This document shows positions 35,291-44,801 of a stretch of 64,000 bases of DNA, in pieces. The stretch lies in the NCBI RefSeq assembly GCF_044502415.1, contig NZ_CP172402.1; one strand, given 5' to 3'. This DNA is from Haloimpatiens lingqiaonensis. GTDB lineage: Bacteria; Bacillota; Clostridia; Clostridiales; Clostridiaceae. Each line of letters begins with the position of its first letter. Position 1 is the first letter of the stretch. Position numbers and translations under genes: made by a program. A model generated the notes under the pieces. That model did not search any database, was not told the DNA's origin, and saw only the letters and a program-made list of their open reading frames with translations.

Positions 35291-37152
35291 GCAGAGACAA
35301 AAGTAGACTAAAAGAAATGCATAATCGCCGTCCACCTAAGCGTATGGGACATGGTCCTGGTGCAATGCTGCAAGGTGGAGAAAAAGCAAGAGACTTTAAA
35401 GGAACTATGAAGAAATTAATTAAGTATTTAAGTGCCTATAAATTTTCAATAATAACTGTATTAATATTTGCCATAGGTAGCTCAGCCTTTTCTATAGTTG
35501 GACCTAAGGTTTTGGGAAAGGTTACTACAAAGATTTTTGAAGGTATTATGGCAAAAATTTCAGGTACAGGCAATATAGATTTTGATTATATAGAAAAAAT
35601 AATAATTATACTAATAGGTTTATACTTATTAAGTGCAGCGCTTAGTTATGTTCAAGGATGGATAATGACTAATGTGGCAATGAAGGTAAGCTATAATTTT
35701 AGAAAGGAAATTTCCGAGAAAATTAATAGAATGCCTCTTAAGTATTTTGATAATACCAATCAAGGAGAGGTACTATCTCGTGTTACCAATGATGTAGATA
35801 CTTTAAGTCAAACTCTTAATCAAAGTTTAACACAAATTATAACATCTGTAACCACTGTTCTTGGTGTGTTAATTATGATGTTTAGTATAAGTTGGCAAAT
35901 GAGTTTGGTGGCTATTGGAATAATTCCAGTGTCTATGATTATTATAATGATCATTGTTAAGAATTCTCAAAAATTCTTTAAACAGCAGCAGGACTATTTA
36001 GGAAATGTAAATGGCCACGTGGAAGAAATGTATGGTGGACACATAGTAATGAAGGCGTTTAATGGTGAGAAGAGAAGTATTGAGCAGTTTAATAAGTTAA
36101 ATGATAAGCTTTATGGAGCAGCATGGAAATCTCAATTTTTAACTAGTATTATGATGCCTCTTATGAATTTTGTAGGAAATTTGGGTTATGTGGCAGTGAG
36201 CATATTGGGTGGATATCTTGTAGTTAAGAGAACTATAGAAGTGGGAGATATTCAGGCATTTATTCAATATGTACGTCAATTTACGCAGCCTATTGCTCAA
36301 ATTGCGAATATATCTAATATACTTCAGCAAACAGCAGCTTCTGCAGAGCGTGTATTTGAATTTTTAGATGAAGAAGAGGAAGTGCCAGAAGCTAAAAATC
36401 CTGTAAAGCTTAATGAAGTTCAAGGGCATGTGGAATTTAAGAATGTTCATTTTGGATACAATCCTGAAAAAACTATAATTAATGACTTTTCGGCTAATAT
36501 AAAACCAGGACAAAAGGTTGCTATAGTTGGACCTACTGGTGCTGGTAAAACTACTATGGTAAAACTTTTAATGCGTTTTTATGATGTGAATCAAGGAGCA
36601 ATATTGGTAGATGGTTATGACATAAGAGATTTTACTCGTAATGATTTGCGTTCTATGTTTGGCATGGTTTTACAAGACACTTGGCTATATAATGGCAGTA
36701 TTATGGAGAATATAAGATACGGAAGAGTAGATGCTACAGATGAGGAAGTAGTTGAAGCTGCCAAATCAGCTCGTGTAGACAGCTTTGTTCATGCCTTACC
36801 AGATGGATACAATATGGTGCTTAATGAGGAAGCATCTAATATATCTCAAGGTCAAAAACAGTTAATAACTATTGCAAGAGCGATACTTGCAAAGCCTAAA
36901 ATTCTTATTTTAGATGAAGCCACTAGCTCCATTGATACTCGTACAGAGGTACAGATTAAATTGGCTATGGATGCACTGGCAAAGGACTGCACTAGCTTCA
37001 TAATAGCTCATCGTTTATCAACCATAAGAGATGCAGATTTAATTTTGGTTATGAACAATGGTGACATCGTAGAACAGGGAAATCACAATGAGCTCCTTGT
37101 AAAAGACGGATTCTACGCTAAATTATATAAGAGTCAGTTTGAAGCTTCATAA
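35287..37152 (+). CDS. Heterodimeric ABC multidrug exporter, catalytic subunit
   Basis: 621 residues: a polar, His/Arg/Pro-rich N-terminus, a six-helix exporter domain (about 45-340) and an ATPase domain with Walker A GPTGAGKTT, Walker B ILILDEATSSID (catalytic Glu present) and H-loop IIAHRL. Its signature is ISQGQKQL rather than LSGGQ. That degenerate signature faces the partner's degenerate Walker site, leaving one proper ATP site made from this subunit and the partner's intact signature. The likely job is drug or lipid export. Confidence 0.92.
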   Translation: MSRDKSRLKEMHNRRPPKRMGHGPGAMLQGGEKARDFKGTMKKLIKYLSAYKFSIITVLIFAIGSSAFSIVGPKVLGKVTTKIFEGIMAKISGTGNIDFDYIEKIIIILIGLYLLSAALSYVQGWIMTNVAMKVSYNFRKEISEKINRMPLKYFDNTNQGEVLSRVTNDVDTLSQTLNQSLTQIITSVTTVLGVLIMMFSISWQMSLVAIGIIPVSMIIIMIIVKNSQKFFKQQQDYLGNVNGHVEEMYGGHIVMKAFNGEKRSIEQFNKLNDKLYGAAWKSQFLTSIMMPLMNFVGNLGYVAVSILGGYLVVKRTIEVGDIQAFIQYVRQFTQPIAQIANISNILQQTAASAERVFEFLDEEEEVPEAKNPVKLNEVQGHVEFKNVHFGYNPEKTIINDFSANIKPGQKVAIVGPTGAGKTTMVKLLMRFYDVNQGAILVDGYDIRDFTRNDLRSMFGMVLQDTWLYNGSIMENIRYGRVDATDEEVVEAAKSARVDSFVHALPDGYNMVLNEEASNISQGQKQLITIARAILAKPKILILDEATSSIDTRTEVQIKLAMDALAKDCTSFIIAHRLSTIRDADLILVMNNGDIVEQGNHNELLVKDGFYAKLYKSQFEAS

Positions 37153-37207
37153 ACTGAACTTTTAACATAGAATGTACACAGAAAAATGAATATGAAGTAA
37201 ATAATAT

Positions 37208-37256
37208 ACCCCAGTTTCAAAAATGGAATTTCAGTATTTTTGAAACTGGGGTGTTT
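37208..37256 (+). terminator. Terminator of the MarR-ABC operon
   Basis: A 17-bp perfect stem (37208-37224 with 37236-37252) 55 bases after the stop, with GTTT after it and A-runs at both sides. Confidence 0.75.
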
Positions 37257-37388
37257 AAAATGTGCAAAAATTTTACCTATATGTGTTTTATTTTGTTCAT
37301 TATTTATTAATGAAGTGTTAAATAATTTATAATGATATTTGTAAACGATGTTACTAATATATAAAGAAAAATGATTGGGAGGATTAAT

Positions 37389-38423
37389 ATGATTAAGAAA
37401 AGATTATTAGCTTTGACTTTAGGCATGATTATGCTTGGAAGCACTCTTGTGGGTTGTGGAAAAAGCGAAACAGCTAAAAAAGGCGATAAACAGTTATCAT
37501 TGACAATATATGCAGGACTTATGGAAGATCACGCAAATGCTGTGGCAAAAGAATTTGAAAAAGAATCTGGTGTTAAAACTACAGTTATAAGATTAAGTGG
37601 TGGAGAAGCATTAAAGAGAATAGATGCTGAAAAACAAAATCCTAAAGCTTCAGTTTGGTACGGTGGTCCAGCAGATACATTTGTAGCTGCTAAGGAACAA
37701 GGATTATTAGAAAAATATGAATCACCTACAGCAAAAGAAATACCAGATCAATTTAAGGATAAAGATGGATATTGGACAGGAATATACAACGGATACTTAG
37801 GATTTGTTTGTAACTCTAAATTATTAAAAGAGAAAAATGCTCAAGTTCCAAAGTCTTGGGAAGATTTATTAAAACCTGAATATAAGGGACAAATAGTTGT
37901 AGCTAACCCAGCCTCATCAGGTACAGCTTATGCTATGATTGCAACTTTAGTTCAATTAATGGGCGAAGAGAAAGCTATGGACTATGCTAAAAAATTAGAT
38001 GGACAAATAAGACAATATCCTAAAACTGGATCTGCTCCAGCTCAAATGGCAGGAACAGGAGAAGCTATGGTTGGTATTTGTTTCTTACACGATGGAATTA
38101 AATATCAAAAGCAAGGATATTCTGATATAGTTCTATCAGCTCCTTCAGAGGGTACTGGTTATGAAGTAGGTGCTGTATCTATATTAAAAAATGCTCCAGA
38201 TATGGAAGCTGCTAAGAAGTTTGTAGATTGGTGCTTAAAGAAAGAAGTACAAGAAATGGGACAAAACTATGGTTCATTCCAATTCTTAACAAATAAAAAT
38301 GCTCAACCACCTAAAGAAGCTGAACAATTAAAAGATACTAAATTGATTGATTATGATATGGAGTTTGCAGGAAAGAATAGAAAGAAATTAGTAGACGAAT
38401 GGCATAAATTAACAAATAAATAG
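37389..38423 (+). CDS. Iron(III)-type ABC transporter substrate-binding lipoprotein
   Basis: About 344 residues from ATG 37389 after GGGAGG. Lipobox LVGC, then a periplasmic-binding type 2 fold of the AfuA/FbpA/FutA family: LTIYAGLMEDHANAVAKEFEKESGVK, VWYGGPADTF, WTGIYNGYLGFVCNS and the domain-crossing SSGTAYAMIATLVQLMG. It probably captures ferric iron for the two-domain permease and ATPase downstream. 2-aminoethylphosphonate is an alternative ligand for this family. A 130-bp repeat separates it from the permease. Confidence 0.85.
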   Translation: MIKKRLLALTLGMIMLGSTLVGCGKSETAKKGDKQLSLTIYAGLMEDHANAVAKEFEKESGVKTTVIRLSGGEALKRIDAEKQNPKASVWYGGPADTFVAAKEQGLLEKYESPTAKEIPDQFKDKDGYWTGIYNGYLGFVCNSKLLKEKNAQVPKSWEDLLKPEYKGQIVVANPASSGTAYAMIATLVQLMGEEKAMDYAKKLDGQIRQYPKTGSAPAQMAGTGEAMVGICFLHDGIKYQKQGYSDIVLSAPSEGTGYEVGAVSILKNAPDMEAAKKFVDWCLKKEVQEMGQNYGSFQFLTNKNAQPPKEAEQLKDTKLIDYDMEFAGKNRKKLVDEWHKLTNK

Positions 38424-38458
38424 TATTTAAAATAGAACAAAATTAGAACAATAATAAA

Positions 38459-38503
38459 AAACTCGTTGGTAGCTGCATGTTATGATACTGACGAGTTATT
38501 TAT
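38459..38503 (+). terminator. Hairpin after the iron-binding protein gene
   Basis: Short arms AACTCGT and ACGAGTT (38460-38466 with 38491-38497) followed by TATTTATT. It is weak and may act as partial attenuation, leaving more binding protein than permease. Confidence 0.4.
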
Positions 38504-38528
38504 TAACTTAACTTTGAAACAGGATTTG

Positions 38529-38658
38529 TCCGATGACTACCTGCCGTAACACTCCCCCTTCTAACAAAGTGGGAGATAACGGCAGCTACGTCCCTGGATA
38601 ACGATCTCTAACCTTCAGTTGGAGTAAAAACTCCATCTGAAGCTAAGAGCTCTGTTTA
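38529..38658 (-). repeat. 130-bp two-hairpin dispersed repeat, copy D
   Basis: Reverse-orientation copy between the binding-protein and permease genes of an ABC operon, ending 45 bases before the permease ATG. It differs from the others by a C in the CACTT arm and by CAAA instead of TAAA at the outer end. It is exactly 130 bp long. Confidence 0.88.
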
Positions 38659-38703
38659 TTCAGTTATTAAGAAATGGTTATATACAGGAAAGGAGAATGT
38701 TGA

Positions 38704-40392
38704 ATGGCATTCAATAAGTATAGGAATAAAATGAAAAGCGATGTAACGGATATGAAAAAAATATGGAGAGATCCAATGCTTCTAGTTACAATAATTTTTG
38801 TAATAGCAATATTATTAATATTTATTTTATATCCATTATTTGCAGTACTTAAAGAGAGCTTCATTGGCAAAGATGGTTTTACACTAAGTGCATATTCTGA
38901 AACTATTAAAAGTATTGATTTTAGAAATACATTAAAAAACACATTGATGTTAGGATTTATTGTTGGAGGATTATCTACTTTAATTGGATTTATATTTGCA
39001 TATGCAGATTCTTATATAAAAACAAGATTTAAGAAACTATTTAATATTGTATCTATACTTCCTATTATTTCACCACCCTTTGTACTCGCATTATCAGCAA
39101 TTATGCTTTTTGGACAAAGAGGATTTATAACTCATAAATTACTTCATATTTCAGATGCAAATATATATGGATTAAAAGGTTTAGTTATTGTACAGACTAT
39201 GACATTTTTTCCAGTGGCATATCTTTTATTAACAGGACTTTTAAAACATATAGACCCTTCATTAGAAGAGGCAGCAAGAAATATGGGAGCTTCAAGATGG
39301 AAAACTTTTACTACAGTTACATTGCCTCTTATGGCACCAGGACTTGCTAATGCATTTTTATTAACATTTATAGAAACAGTAGCAGATTTCTCAAACCCAA
39401 TGGTTATTGGTGGAAACTTTTCAACACTAGCAACACAAATATATTTGCAGGCCATAGGTAACTATGATATGCAAGGTGGAGCCACTATAGCAGTTATTTT
39501 ATTGGTTCTTACTATATTATTATTCGTTGTTGAAAAATATTGGATAGAGAGAAAATCATATATAACAGTTACAGGAAAAGCTTCAAGAGGAAGAGATTTA
39601 ATTGATGAAAAGAAAATAGTGTATCCTATAGATGCATTTTGTTTAATTGTAACTATTTTTGTATTAGTATTTTACGGACTAATACCTTTAGGCGGATTAT
39701 TTAATATATGGGGAATGGACTATAAATTAACACTTAAACATTTTAAATATGTTTTTGAACTTGGAATTAAACCATTAATAGATACTACATTCCTTTCGGC
39801 TATTGCAACACCTATTACAGGGGTACTTGCTATGATTGTTGCATTCTTAATTGTTAGAAAGAAATTCTATGGACGTGGTTTTGTTGAATTTTCATCTTTA
39901 TTAGCAATGGCGGTGCCAGGAACTGTTATAGGTATAGGTTACGTTTTAGCTTACAATACTAAGCCATTATTATTAACTGGTACTGCAACAATAATAATAA
40001 TAGCCTTTGTTATGAGAAGTTTGCCAGTGGGTGTAAGATCAGGAGTAGCAGCTCTTCAACAAATAGATCCTGCTATAGAAGAGGCAGCGTCAGATTTAGG
40101 GGCAGATACAACTAAGGTATTTACTTCTGTAACATTGCCACTTATAAAGCCAGCATTTTTCTCAGGACTTGTTTATAGTTTTGTAAGAAGTATGACTGCG
40201 GTAAGTGCAGTAATATTCTTAGTTTCAGCAAGATATAGCCTGCTTACTGTAAATATACTTTCACAGGTGGACGCAGGTAGATTTGGTGTGGCAGCGGCAT
40301 ACTCTACTTTACTTATTATAATTGTATATATTGCTGTTTCTATAATGTATTTTGCACTAAGTAAAATGGGAGTAAGCAAGGATCAGATATAA
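38704..40392 (+). CDS. Iron(III)-type ABC transporter permease (two fused domains)
   Basis: 562 residues, about twelve helices, with two binding-protein-dependent transport domains. Each has its EAA motif for ATPase contact: LEEAARNMGASRWKTFTTVTLPLMAPGLA (about 180-208) and IEEAASDLGADTTKVFTSVTLPLIKPAF (about 457-484). This fused form is typical of FbpB/AfuB. AAAGGAG lies upstream of ATG 38704. The ATPase gene that should follow has been moved away by an IS110 insertion. Confidence 0.9.
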   Translation: MAFNKYRNKMKSDVTDMKKIWRDPMLLVTIIFVIAILLIFILYPLFAVLKESFIGKDGFTLSAYSETIKSIDFRNTLKNTLMLGFIVGGLSTLIGFIFAYADSYIKTRFKKLFNIVSILPIISPPFVLALSAIMLFGQRGFITHKLLHISDANIYGLKGLVIVQTMTFFPVAYLLLTGLLKHIDPSLEEAARNMGASRWKTFTTVTLPLMAPGLANAFLLTFIETVADFSNPMVIGGNFSTLATQIYLQAIGNYDMQGGATIAVILLVLTILLFVVEKYWIERKSYITVTGKASRGRDLIDEKKIVYPIDAFCLIVTIFVLVFYGLIPLGGLFNIWGMDYKLTLKHFKYVFELGIKPLIDTTFLSAIATPITGVLAMIVAFLIVRKKFYGRGFVEFSSLLAMAVPGTVIGIGYVLAYNTKPLLLTGTATIIIIAFVMRSLPVGVRSGVAALQQIDPAIEEAASDLGADTTKVFTSVTLPLIKPAFFSGLVYSFVRSMTAVSAVIFLVSARYSLLTVNILSQVDAGRFGVAAAYSTLLIIIVYIAVSIMYFALSKMGVSKDQI

Positions 40393-40510
40393 GCAATTTG
40401 GTAATATGTCAAGAACAAAATAAAAGAAAAATGAAATGATTTCTTTAAAAAAGGGTAACCTTAACAAGCATACAGTCCAATAAGAATGTATGTTTGTATA
40501 ATTATGAAAT

Positions 40511-41785
40511 TTAATCTACTCTATTTGAAGAGTAGAGCTGATTTTTAGCCAGCAATCCAAAAATCATACGAATTAATTTACGAGATGTTAGTGCGAGTGC
40601 TCGTTTGTGCTGATGTGTAGTTACTTCAGCAAATTTTTTCTGATAGAACTTTTGATATTCAGGAATATGGCAAACGACACTTCCTGCTGCTTCTATCAGA
40701 TAATAGCGTAAATAACGGTTACCAGCTTTGTTCATAGGTGTATTTTCAGCTTTAAAGCCTCCAGATTGATTTTCTTTCCACACGATGCCAGCATATTTAG
40801 CAATGGCATCATTATTAGGAAAGGCATGCACACTTCCTAATTCAGCAAGAATGCCACTGGAGTAAACAGGACCAAAACCTGGGATAGACATTAATATTTG
40901 ATATTCCACAGGGTTCATTCCCATAACAGCTTTTTCAATAGCTTTGTTAATTGCTTTAAGTTCTTTATCAAAAGCTTGAATACAGTTGAAAGAACAAGCA
41001 ATAGAGGTTGTTAATGGCTCATACAAACATTTATCAAGACGGTATGAATTACGTGCCGCCTGCTGTAGAATTTCAGCAGTTATCTGAGGATTAGAAATCC
41101 TTTTACGACTTTTTCTACTGACGAAGTCAACAAGTTCTTCAATTGAAGTATTTGCAATATCTTCAGAAGATAGAAATTCAGTAAGTATTGAAGATGCGGT
41201 AGCACCATATTTATTAGAAAAAGGATGATCTTCTCCTTGTAACAAAGCGAATTCGCTGAACTTAAGAAATACATTGGATAACATGTAAGTCTTTTCTCTG
41301 GTTAAGCATTCAACTATATGAAGCCTATGTCTTGTAAGCCTTTGAAGAGCAAGATATTGAGAACCTCGCCAAGGCTCAGTATGAATTCTGCCAACTCTTG
41401 CAAAGTCAGCAATGACAAAAGAATCAACGCCATCATTTTTATCAAGAGAGTTGAAGGAGTCTTTGTAGTTAGCGACTTCCTTAGGGTTCAAACAGTAGAC
41501 ATATGGTTTGTAAGGTATAAGTTTTTCACTTGCAGATAAAAAATTTGCAATATGTACACCATAAAACGAAGTAGATTCTAAGCCAATTATGACAGTTTTA
41601 AAGGTACTATTGCTAAGTATATCAACAAGAATAGCTTCCAATTGATCTGCACCAGATTGCGTGTTAGGAACAGGCTTCATTTTAATTAAAAATTCCTGTT
41701 CAAAATTAATTGCAGAGACAACGTTTTGTCTCGCACCAATATCAATACCAACAAATAGAGTTGATAAGTAATCTACTTTCTTCAT
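40511..41785 (-). CDS. IS110-family transposase (element A)
   Basis: 424 residues. The N-terminal DEDD (RuvC-like) domain has FVGIDIGARQNVVSAI, IIGLESTSFYG and KNDGVDSFVIADFA. The C-terminal Transposase_20 domain has LMSIPGFGPVYSSGILAELGSVHAF and NTPMNKAGNRYLRYYLIEAAGS with the conserved Ser. It is intact and reads against the surrounding operon. IS110 recombinases are directed by a bridge RNA made from the element's non-coding end; about 330 bases upstream of this gene fit that part. Inserted between iron permease and ATPase genes. Confidence 0.92.
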   Translation of the reverse strand: MKKVDYLSTLFVGIDIGARQNVVSAINFEQEFLIKMKPVPNTQSGADQLEAILVDILSNSTFKTVIIGLESTSFYGVHIANFLSASEKLIPYKPYVYCLNPKEVANYKDSFNSLDKNDGVDSFVIADFARVGRIHTEPWRGSQYLALQRLTRHRLHIVECLTREKTYMLSNVFLKFSEFALLQGEDHPFSNKYGATASSILTEFLSSEDIANTSIEELVDFVSRKSRKRISNPQITAEILQQAARNSYRLDKCLYEPLTTSIACSFNCIQAFDKELKAINKAIEKAVMGMNPVEYQILMSIPGFGPVYSSGILAELGSVHAFPNNDAIAKYAGIVWKENQSGGFKAENTPMNKAGNRYLRYYLIEAAGSVVCHIPEYQKFYQKKFAEVTTHQHKRALALTSRKLIRMIFGLLAKNQLYSSNRVD

Positions 41786-42110
41786 GAAATCACCACCTTT
41801 CGAGAGTAATGAGGAAACTTACAAAGGAATTATCCTAATCCAGAGCACTGACTGCACCCTCGCGTAATCAGCATTCATCCATGCGAAATACCTTGCTGGT
41901 GGCTACGAATGGAGATGCAACATTTGTGTAAGCAGAATGTGATACTCTGGTCAGGCTGCAAGCTTAATAGGCAATAACAATAAGTTTTGCAGGAACGAAA
42001 AAAGCAGTAACCTTTGCTAAAGTTCCGTTAGGACTATTTTAACATTAGGAAATTCCTTTATAAACAGTTAAATGAAATCTGTACAGATTGGAAAGTAGAA
42101 TAGACAGCAA
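41786..42110 (-). ncRNA. Candidate IS110 bridge RNA region, element A
   Basis: Non-coding left end of the element, upstream of the transposase start on the minus strand. It is more GC-rich than its neighbours and rich in short inverted segments (for example around 41850-41960). In IS110-group elements the bridge RNA with target- and donor-binding loops is made from this position. Exact ends and loops cannot be set by eye. Confidence 0.5.
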
Positions 42111-42180
42111 CTATGGAATTGGGAGAATCCCCACAGAAAAACATAGATACTTTCTTATCTATACTAAAATATAAAAATAA

Positions 42181-42219
42181 ATAAGTTTATAGTCAGTTAA
42201 ATGACTGCTATAAACTTAT
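42181..42219 (+). promoter_or_regulatory. Hairpin directly before the iron ATPase gene
   Basis: A 12-bp perfect stem (42181-42192 with 42208-42219), with an inner AGTCA/TGACT pairing. It ends about 6 bases before the GAGGAGG ribosome site of the ATPase gene. No T-run follows. It may be an mRNA processing or stabilising structure left from the operon before the IS110 insertion. Confidence 0.5.
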
Positions 42220-42239
42220 TATACGAGGAGGATTATATT

Positions 42240-43313
42240 ATGGAAAAAAGATCTAAAGGAGTTAATATAAAAAATTTAAGTAAAATATATATTGGGGCTA
42301 ATAATAATGAATTTAAAGCTGTTGACAATATATCAGTAGACATTAGACCAGGAGAATTTGTAACTTTACTTGGACCATCTGGATGTGGTAAGACTACTAC
42401 ATTGAGAATGATAGCTGGATTTGAAATCCCAACCATGGGAGAGATATATCTAGGGGGAGATAAGATAAACGATCTTCCACCAGACAAAAGAGATAGTGCT
42501 ATGGTTTTCCAAAGCTATGCCCTTTTCCCTCATTACAATATTTATGATAATATAGCATATGGTTTAAAGTTAAAGAAAATAAGTAAGGATGAAATAAAAA
42601 ATAAAGTAGATAATATTATTGAACTAGTGGGATTAAAGGGAATGGAAAATAGATATCCAAACCAATTATCCGGAGGGCAGCAGCAAAGGGTTGCGCTAGC
42701 TCGTGCACTAGTTATGGAGCCAGGAGTATTGCTATTTGACGAACCTCTTTCAAACCTTGATGCAAAGCTTAGAGTATATATGAGAACAGAAATTAGAAAA
42801 ATACAACAAAAGGTTGGTATTACAGCAGTTTATGTTACTCACGATCAGTCAGAAGCTATGAGCTTATCTGATAGAATCATTATAATGAACAAAGGAATAA
42901 TTGAGCAGGTTGGAACTCCTAAAGAGGTTTATTACACACCAAAAACAGAATTTGTTGCGGATTTCATTGGTACAGCAAACTTTATAAGTGCTACAATAGA
43001 TAGTGTAGAGAATGGCATAGCGGAAGTTTCTATTTGCGGCAAAAAAATGAGCATACCTTATAAGGGAGATAAAAAAGGTGGCAGTGCTTGTAAATTGGTT
43101 TTAAGACCAGAGGCAGTGGAAATAGGCAGAGAAGGATTTTTAGAAGGAAAAGTTACACTATCAACATTTATGGGTTCTTACCAAGATTATGTGGTTAAAG
43201 TAGGAGAGGAAGAAGTTAAAATTCAACATAACAACCCTCAGGTAAAAGAAATTTTCAATGAAGGGGAAAATGTAAAAGTAAGCTTCTCACCATATAATGT
43301 TCATATAATATAA
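42240..43313 (+). CDS. Iron(III)-type ABC transporter ATP-binding protein (FbpC/PotA-like)
   Basis: About 357 residues from ATG 42240 after GAGGAGG. Walker A GPSGCGKTT, Q-loop VFQSYALFPH, signature LSGGQQQRVALARAL, Walker B VLLFDEPLSNLD and H-loop VTHDQSEA. A C-terminal TOBE/OB domain (about 270-357) covers LRPEAVEIGREG and STFMGSYQDYVVKVG. It is the ATPase for the binding protein at 37389 and the permease at 38704. It is separated from them by a 1.8-kb stretch holding an opposite-strand IS110 element, so it needs a new promoter or read-through. Confidence 0.9.
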   Translation: MEKRSKGVNIKNLSKIYIGANNNEFKAVDNISVDIRPGEFVTLLGPSGCGKTTTLRMIAGFEIPTMGEIYLGGDKINDLPPDKRDSAMVFQSYALFPHYNIYDNIAYGLKLKKISKDEIKNKVDNIIELVGLKGMENRYPNQLSGGQQQRVALARALVMEPGVLLFDEPLSNLDAKLRVYMRTEIRKIQQKVGITAVYVTHDQSEAMSLSDRIIIMNKGIIEQVGTPKEVYYTPKTEFVADFIGTANFISATIDSVENGIAEVSICGKKMSIPYKGDKKGGSACKLVLRPEAVEIGREGFLEGKVTLSTFMGSYQDYVVKVGEEEVKIQHNNPQVKEIFNEGENVKVSFSPYNVHII

Positions 43314-43324
43314 TATTAGTGAGA

Positions 43325-43388
43325 GGTAAAAAGTAAGAGGTGAAAAGTAAAAAGTAATAAGTAAAAAGTAAGAGGTAAAAAGTAAGAG
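43325..43388 (+). repeat. 64-bp AAGTAAGA-type repeat, left copy
   Basis: Purine-rich tract of GGTAAAAAGTAAGAG and related units. The whole 64 bases recur identically at 45194-45257, on the other side of the second IS110-type gene. Similar tracts occur at 30843-30880, 31031-31064 (inverted) and 32434-32490. Confidence 0.9.
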
Positions 43389-43505
43389 ACCAGCTAGTAA
43401 AAGTCAATAAGTTTTTATAAAAATTTTTATTAATAAAAATAGGCATAACAAAAAGTCCATTGAAAAACACGAACAATGGAAAATGGCTCCTAATTGTTTT
43501 AGCCG

Positions 43506-44801
43506 TTAGGCTGCGCGGGTTGATTTATTGTTTAGATACATTTTTGAATGTATTTTGGGGTCACGTAATTCATACTCCTTTTGGTTTTTAAGAACAGAGA
43601 ATATGTAGTTAATTAGCTTATGCATTATTGCAACTAAGCCTACTTTTTTCTTTTTACCTTTCATATTCTCATTATAGAAATTTAGTAGAACTTTATTTAT
43701 AGGTTCACCTTTTCTATTCTTACGTATGGATGCTAACGCGACAGCGTATAAGGCTCTACGGCCTATTCTGGTACCTCGTTTAGACATGGCATTTCTGTCA
43801 CTAGTAAACTTACCAGATTGGCTAACAGAGGGATCTAAACCAAAATAAGCAACTAAGTGTTTAGGCTTAACAAAGCCTTTAATATTGCCTATTTCACTCA
43901 TTATTGTAATGGCAGTTAGTGCTCCAACACCTGGTATTGAGTAAAGTAATTGTACATTTTTCTTAAATTCATCAGATACTTCATTACTACGCATTAATAG
44001 ATGAATTTCTGTTAATAGATTTTCAATTTGGATTTCTAGTGATTCTATTACTGCGATAGTATTAATTATTTTTACAAACAGACTTGGTGATTTAAGGCCA
44101 ATGTAAACAGCGTCCTCTGCAGCAGCATATAGCTTTTTATAAGTTTTTTCACTGTGTGCTAGCCCTCTTTTGGAACTGGTTGAAATGAGGTTAATAAGTT
44201 CATTTCTATCAGCATTTAAAACTGCTTCAGGGCTAGAATACTTTTTTAATATAGCTATTGATGTTTTTCCAGTAATGTCCGAAAAGACAGTGCTATAACT
44301 AGGAAATATAACTCTTAAATCAGTAGAAAGCTTTTTCTTAAATGCAGATTTACTATCAGTAAATTTATAGTAATCTCTACAAAGAGACTTTAAAGTGTAG
44401 ATTTCAACATCAAAATCAGAAGAATATTTAACATTTTGAAATTTACCTATAGTAGCAATGGTTAATGCATCTTTTTTATCATTTTTCACTTTTCTTATTC
44501 CACTATTTTTGTTACAATTAGTAATGAGTGGATTAAGGATACATACTTCAAATGTATCTTTAAGAAAGTGGAAAAGAGTAAGATGGTATACACCAGTAGA
44601 TTCCATGAAAATACCAGTTTTCATGTTAAACTCTTCTTCCGCTTTTTTTATTTGATCTACTAGGTAATCAAAACCATTTCTGCTATGCATAATCTTAAAA
44701 GGCTTTCTATAAATTTCACCGTTAGGTGCTAGTATGGCAACTACTGAGAAGTCTGCTGATACATCAATTCCAACTGTTGGTCTATAAAAAAATTTACTCA
44801 T
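43506..44801 (-). CDS. IS110-family transposase (element B)
   Basis: 431 residues. DEDD domain: TVGIDVSADFSVVAIL, GIFMESTGVYHLTLF and RKVKNDKKDALTIATI. C-terminal domain: LYSIPGVGALTAITIMSEIGNIKGF and DRNAMSKRGTRIGRRALYAVALAS. It appears intact. It is only distantly related to element A, so the two are separate insertions of different IS110 members. It sits between a GTAAGA-rich direct repeat pair and disrupts no recognisable gene. AAAGGAG lies upstream of the ATG on the minus strand. Confidence 0.92.
   Translation of the reverse strand: MSKFFYRPTVGIDVSADFSVVAILAPNGEIYRKPFKIMHSRNGFDYLVDQIKKAEEEFNMKTGIFMESTGVYHLTLFHFLKDTFEVCILNPLITNCNKNSGIRKVKNDKKDALTIATIGKFQNVKYSSDFDVEIYTLKSLCRDYYKFTDSKSAFKKKLSTDLRVIFPSYSTVFSDITGKTSIAILKKYSSPEAVLNADRNELINLISTSSKRGLAHSEKTYKKLYAAAEDAVYIGLKSPSLFVKIINTIAVIESLEIQIENLLTEIHLLMRSNEVSDEFKKNVQLLYSIPGVGALTAITIMSEIGNIKGFVKPKHLVAYFGLDPSVSQSGKFTSDRNAMSKRGTRIGRRALYAVALASIRKNRKGEPINKVLLNFYNENMKGKKKKVGLVAIMHKLINYIFSVLKNQKEYELRDPKIHSKMYLNNKSTRAA

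Noticed and set aside
37256..37388. Fur box before the iron-type binding protein gene
   Set aside because: AT-rich ATAATGATA-like bases occur, but no 19-bp inverted Fur consensus could be recognised.
43325..43388. GTAAAAAGTAAGA tracts considered as a CRISPR array
   Set aside because: There are no constant-length spacers and no cas genes; it is a simple purine-rich repeat that recurs in both orientations.
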